From: Gammaproteobacteria bacterium
GTDB lineage: Bacteria; Pseudomonadota; Gammaproteobacteria; Steroidobacterales; Steroidobacteraceae
Length of the DNA stretch: 9,237 bases
NCBI GenBank assembly: GCA_030040235.1
Contig: JASHUC010000021.1
Coordinates: 1-9,237 of the forward strand
Reading direction: 5' to 3'
Shown here: piece by piece, positions 7,250-9,237 of the stretch
Numbering within the stretch: the stretch's first letter is position 1
Layout of the letters: the number at the start of each line of letters is the position of its first letter
Made by a program: the position numbers and the translations under genes
Notes under the pieces: model-generated
Databases searched by the model: none
What the model was told of the DNA's origin: nothing
The model's input: the letters and a program-made list of their open reading frames with translations, nothing else

Positions 7250-7671
7250 GTGACGAGCGTCCAGACGCCATCGATGCCGAGCTTGCCGCCGAAGGCCGGC
7301 ATGCCTTTCGGTCTGCCGTAATAGATCGATGCAAACACGGCAGAGTCGGAGCCCCCGTAACGCCAGCGTCCATCGGTGAGGCTCGGACCCACCCAGCCGG
7401 TGCCGCCGCCTCCGTGGCAGCCGTCGCAGTTCATGGCCGAGAAGAGGGTCGCGCCCGCCTGGATCGTCGCCGCATCACCCGCTGTGGGATCGTGCAGGAT
7501 CGCACCGGTTGGCAGCTCGCCTCCCGCATCGATGCGCGACTCGTAACGCACTGCCGCAGGAGCGGCGGCAGTCTGCCCCGATGGCGTTCCCGACGGCCGG
7601 CCACACGCTCCGAGACCAAGGAGTGCCCCCAGCACGGCTGCAGGACCGGCGATGTTCCAGAGCTTGCTCAT
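7189..7671 (-). CDS. Lipoprotein c-type cytochrome, partner of PQQ dehydrogenase
   Basis: Small periplasmic monohaem cytochrome of 160 aa, expected to accept electrons from the adjacent quinoprotein dehydrogenase and pass them toward the terminal oxidase. A signal sequence (1-22) ends in a lipobox LGAC with C23 as the lipidated Cys, so it is probably membrane-anchored. A Gly/Ala/Pro-rich linker follows. The haem-binding motif CDGCH is at 82-86 (7414-7428) and the likely axial Met is M124 in GRPKGMPAFGG. The segment GPSLTDGRWRYGG (95-107) is typical of cytochromes that accompany PQQ alcohol dehydrogenases. The start is ATG 7671, whose first bases overlap the dehydrogenase stop (ATGA); the frame stays open further upstream but that part is antisense shadow. 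Functionally it is comparable to XoxG-type partners, although orthology is not shown. Confidence 0.92.
   Translation of the reverse strand: MSKLWNIAGPAAVLGALLGLGACGRPSGTPSGQTAAAPAAVRYESRIDAGGELPTGAILHDPTAGDAATIQAGATLFSAMNCDGCHGGGGTGWVGPSLTDGRWRYGGSDSAVFASIYYGRPKGMPAFGGKLGIDGVWTLVTYLKSLPVPPDIATESFESH
7668..7671 (-). other. ATGA stop/start overlap coupling dehydrogenase and cytochrome
   Basis: The TGA stop of the dehydrogenase (7670-7668) overlaps the ATG of the cytochrome (7671-7669) by the classic ATGA arrangement. No clear Shine-Dalgarno precedes the ATG, so the cytochrome is probably translated by re-initiation. This fixes a two-gene operon on the - strand. Confidence 0.9.
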
Positions 7672-9237
7672 GGCGACAACCCGAAGATCCAAACGATACC
7701 GCCTTGGCTCGTGCGGCGCGCGATGTCTTTGATGAAATCGGTCGGAGCCCGCACGTCGGCCGGATCGTCGGAGCGGTAGTCCCCCGCGAGCAGGAACCAG
7801 TCGCCCCCGATGCCCGCATACACCGCGACGTACTGCTTGCCGTCGGGGCCCCGATACGTCATCGGATTGCCGACGACGCCCGAGCCCACCTTGAACTTCG
7901 ACAGGAGCTTTCCGGTGCGGGCATCGACGGCTTTGAACCACCCGTCGAGTGTTCCATAGAACACCACGTTGCCGGCCGTCGCGAGGGCGCCGCTCCAGGC
8001 GGGATAGGCTTCCTTGTCCTCCCAGATCTTGCGGCCCGTGGTGGCGTCCCAGGCGATGAAGCCGCCCAGATTGGCGCCGTCCGGGGCGGCGGTGTAGGGC
8101 GTGGTGGCGCTCATGTACGGCGTTCCCTTGATGTACCCGGCCTGCGAGGTCGAGTAGTCCATGCAGAAATTGTTGATGGACGTGTAGAAGAGGCGCGTCC
8201 GCGGAGAGTACGCGGGCGGGGAGGCGGGACTCACACCGCCCTCGAGGCTCGGGCAGATTCCCTTGACGTTCCCCTTGGAGGCGCCGGTCTGCTTGCTCGG
8301 ATCCACCACGGGGCGACCGGTCGCGAGATCCACCGATTTGGCCCAGTTGAGCTCGGCGAAGGGCGCCGCGACGAGTACACGACCCGTCGCACGATCGAGT
8401 GTGTAGGCGAAGCCGTTCTTGTCGAAATGGACGAGCGCTTTGACCGGCTTGCCGCCGATCACGAGGTCGGCAAGCACCATCGCGCCGGTCGCATCGTAGT
8501 CCCAGCTGTCGTGCGGGGTGAACTGATACGCCCAGACGAGCGATCCGTCTTCCGGCCGGCGCGCGAGCACGCTCGAGGTCCACTTGTTGTCGCCGGCGCG
8601 CTGCTCCGGATTGTAGGGTGAGGCGTTCCCCGTGCCGTAGTAAATGAGATCGAGATCCGGATCGTAGGAGATCGAGCCCCACACCGGAGCGCCGCCCGTC
8701 TTCCAGCTCTCCCCGGCCCAGGTGCGCTCGCCGAGATCCGTGCCGCTCACGTAGGGTGGTTTGAACGTGCCGGGCCGAACGCCCATGTCGGCATCCGGCC
8801 CCAGGTTGTGCACCGTCCAGAGGACCGCGCCGGTCGCAAGGTCGAGCCCTTTGAGCCAGCCATAGATCCCGAACTCACCGCCGGACGCCCCGACGATCAC
8901 GCGATCCTTCACAACGAGGGGCGCCATGGTGGTCGTCTCGCCCGAACCGAGGTCCGCGACCTGCGTGCTCCAGAGCTGCCGCCCGGAGGCGGCATCCACC
9001 GCGACGGTGTGCCCGTCGAGCAGGTTGTAGACGATGCGGTCGCCCGCGAAGAACGCGCCGCGATTCACCGAGTCGCAGCAGGCGATGCCGAGCGCGTTGG
9101 GGCTCACCGCGGGGCGGAACTTGAAGCGCAGCGGGTAGCCCTCTTGCCTCAGATCGAACGCATAGAGCACGTTCGGCCAGGGGGTCACGACGTACATCGT
9201 GTCGTTCACGACGAGCGGTTGACCCTCGTGTCCCCCG
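7668..9237 (-). CDS. PQQ-dependent alcohol dehydrogenase, XoxF/methanol-dehydrogenase-like (5' partial)
   Basis: Periplasmic quinoprotein oxidising a primary alcohol to aldehyde with PQQ as cofactor. The frame runs off the right edge; 522 codons are visible and roughly 80-100 N-terminal residues with the signal peptide are missing. The visible part opens GHEGQPLVVNDTMYVVTPWP, a conserved early blade. Further on are the vicinal Cys pair ACCDSVNRG, TVAVDAASGRQLW, the metal-ligand Glu in GASGGEFG, PQQ-stacking GGAPVWG, metal-ligand Asn in YGTGNASPYNPEQR, and the active site TPHDSWDYDATG. Catalytic Asp is at 8501-8499 and a second Asp two residues on (8495-8493), the lanthanide-type arrangement. 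KGICPSLEGG and NNFCMDY supply the second Cys pair seen in methanol dehydrogenases; ALATAGNVVFYGTLDGWFKAVDA is a late blade motif. The end, GGIVWIFGLSP, is normal. It has no fused cytochrome domain and relies on the cytochrome encoded next. Substrate is not determined by sequence. The GTG at 9209 is internal, not the start. Confidence 0.95.
   Translation of the reverse strand, partial: GGHEGQPLVVNDTMYVVTPWPNVLYAFDLRQEGYPLRFKFRPAVSPNALGIACCDSVNRGAFFAGDRIVYNLLDGHTVAVDAASGRQLWSTQVADLGSGETTTMAPLVVKDRVIVGASGGEFGIYGWLKGLDLATGAVLWTVHNLGPDADMGVRPGTFKPPYVSGTDLGERTWAGESWKTGGAPVWGSISYDPDLDLIYYGTGNASPYNPEQRAGDNKWTSSVLARRPEDGSLVWAYQFTPHDSWDYDATGAMVLADLVIGGKPVKALVHFDKNGFAYTLDRATGRVLVAAPFAELNWAKSVDLATGRPVVDPSKQTGASKGNVKGICPSLEGGVSPASPPAYSPRTRLFYTSINNFCMDYSTSQAGYIKGTPYMSATTPYTAAPDGANLGGFIAWDATTGRKIWEDKEAYPAWSGALATAGNVVFYGTLDGWFKAVDARTGKLLSKFKVGSGVVGNPMTYRGPDGKQYVAVYAGIGGDWFLLAGDYRSDDPADVRAPTDFIKDIARRTSQGGIVWIFGLSP

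Noticed and set aside
7200..7260. Bidirectional intrinsic terminator between convergent genes
   Set aside because: No convincing GC-rich stem followed by a T-run was found on either strand, and the interval is coding on both.
7509..8621. 370-aa open frame on the + strand
   Set aside because: Antisense to the dehydrogenase and cytochrome, which carry unmistakable family motifs; the product resembles no family I know.
7672..8682. Long N-terminal extension of the cytochrome frame
   Set aside because: It lies fully inside the dehydrogenase in another frame; a lipoprotein signal peptide begins exactly at ATG 7671.
9207..9209. GTG start for the dehydrogenase
   Set aside because: Residues GHEGQPLVV upstream are conserved in the family and the frame stays open to the window edge.

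Overview
This is a 9.2-kb, GC-rich, almost gap-free stretch of chromosome from a Gram-negative bacterium, most likely a proteobacterium. Supporting this are an outer-membrane TonB-dependent receptor, a periplasmic quinoprotein dehydrogenase, a lipoprotein c-type cytochrome and strong G/C-ending codon bias. I cannot name the genus. TPR-sulfotransferases next to receptors of this type would fit a gamma- or alphaproteobacterium. Layout: two gene groups meet tail to tail. On the + strand (1-7249) three genes run in tight succession. The first is a TonB-dependent receptor whose 5' end lies outside the window. After a 13-bp gap comes a TPR-sulfotransferase of 693 aa. Overlapping its 3' end by 53 bp is a second TPR-sulfotransferase (787 aa) with an N-terminal zinc-binding SEC-C motif. 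On the - strand (9237-7189) lie a PQQ-dependent alcohol dehydrogenase of the methanol-dehydrogenase/XoxF-like class, cut off at its 5' end by the right window edge, and, through a 4-bp ATGA overlap, a small lipoprotein cytochrome c. The two groups overlap antisense by 61 bp at their 3' ends. How the genes may work together: dehydrogenase plus cytochrome is a standard periplasmic alcohol-oxidation pair, with electrons passing from PQQH2 to the haem c protein. The dehydrogenase has the Asp-Tyr-Asp active-site arrangement that marks lanthanide-dependent enzymes. The + strand group is the more unusual one: an outer-membrane receptor apparently co-transcribed with two paralogous PAPS-type sulfotransferases, one with an intact and one with a degenerate 3'-phosphate-binding motif. 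Their substrate cannot be read from sequence. The receptor carries a Tyr/Glu-rich acidic segment resembling known tyrosine-sulfation contexts, which gives a testable but speculative link. No RNA genes, mobile elements, CRISPR arrays, convincing promoters or intrinsic terminators were seen; the only non-coding stretch is 2844-2856.
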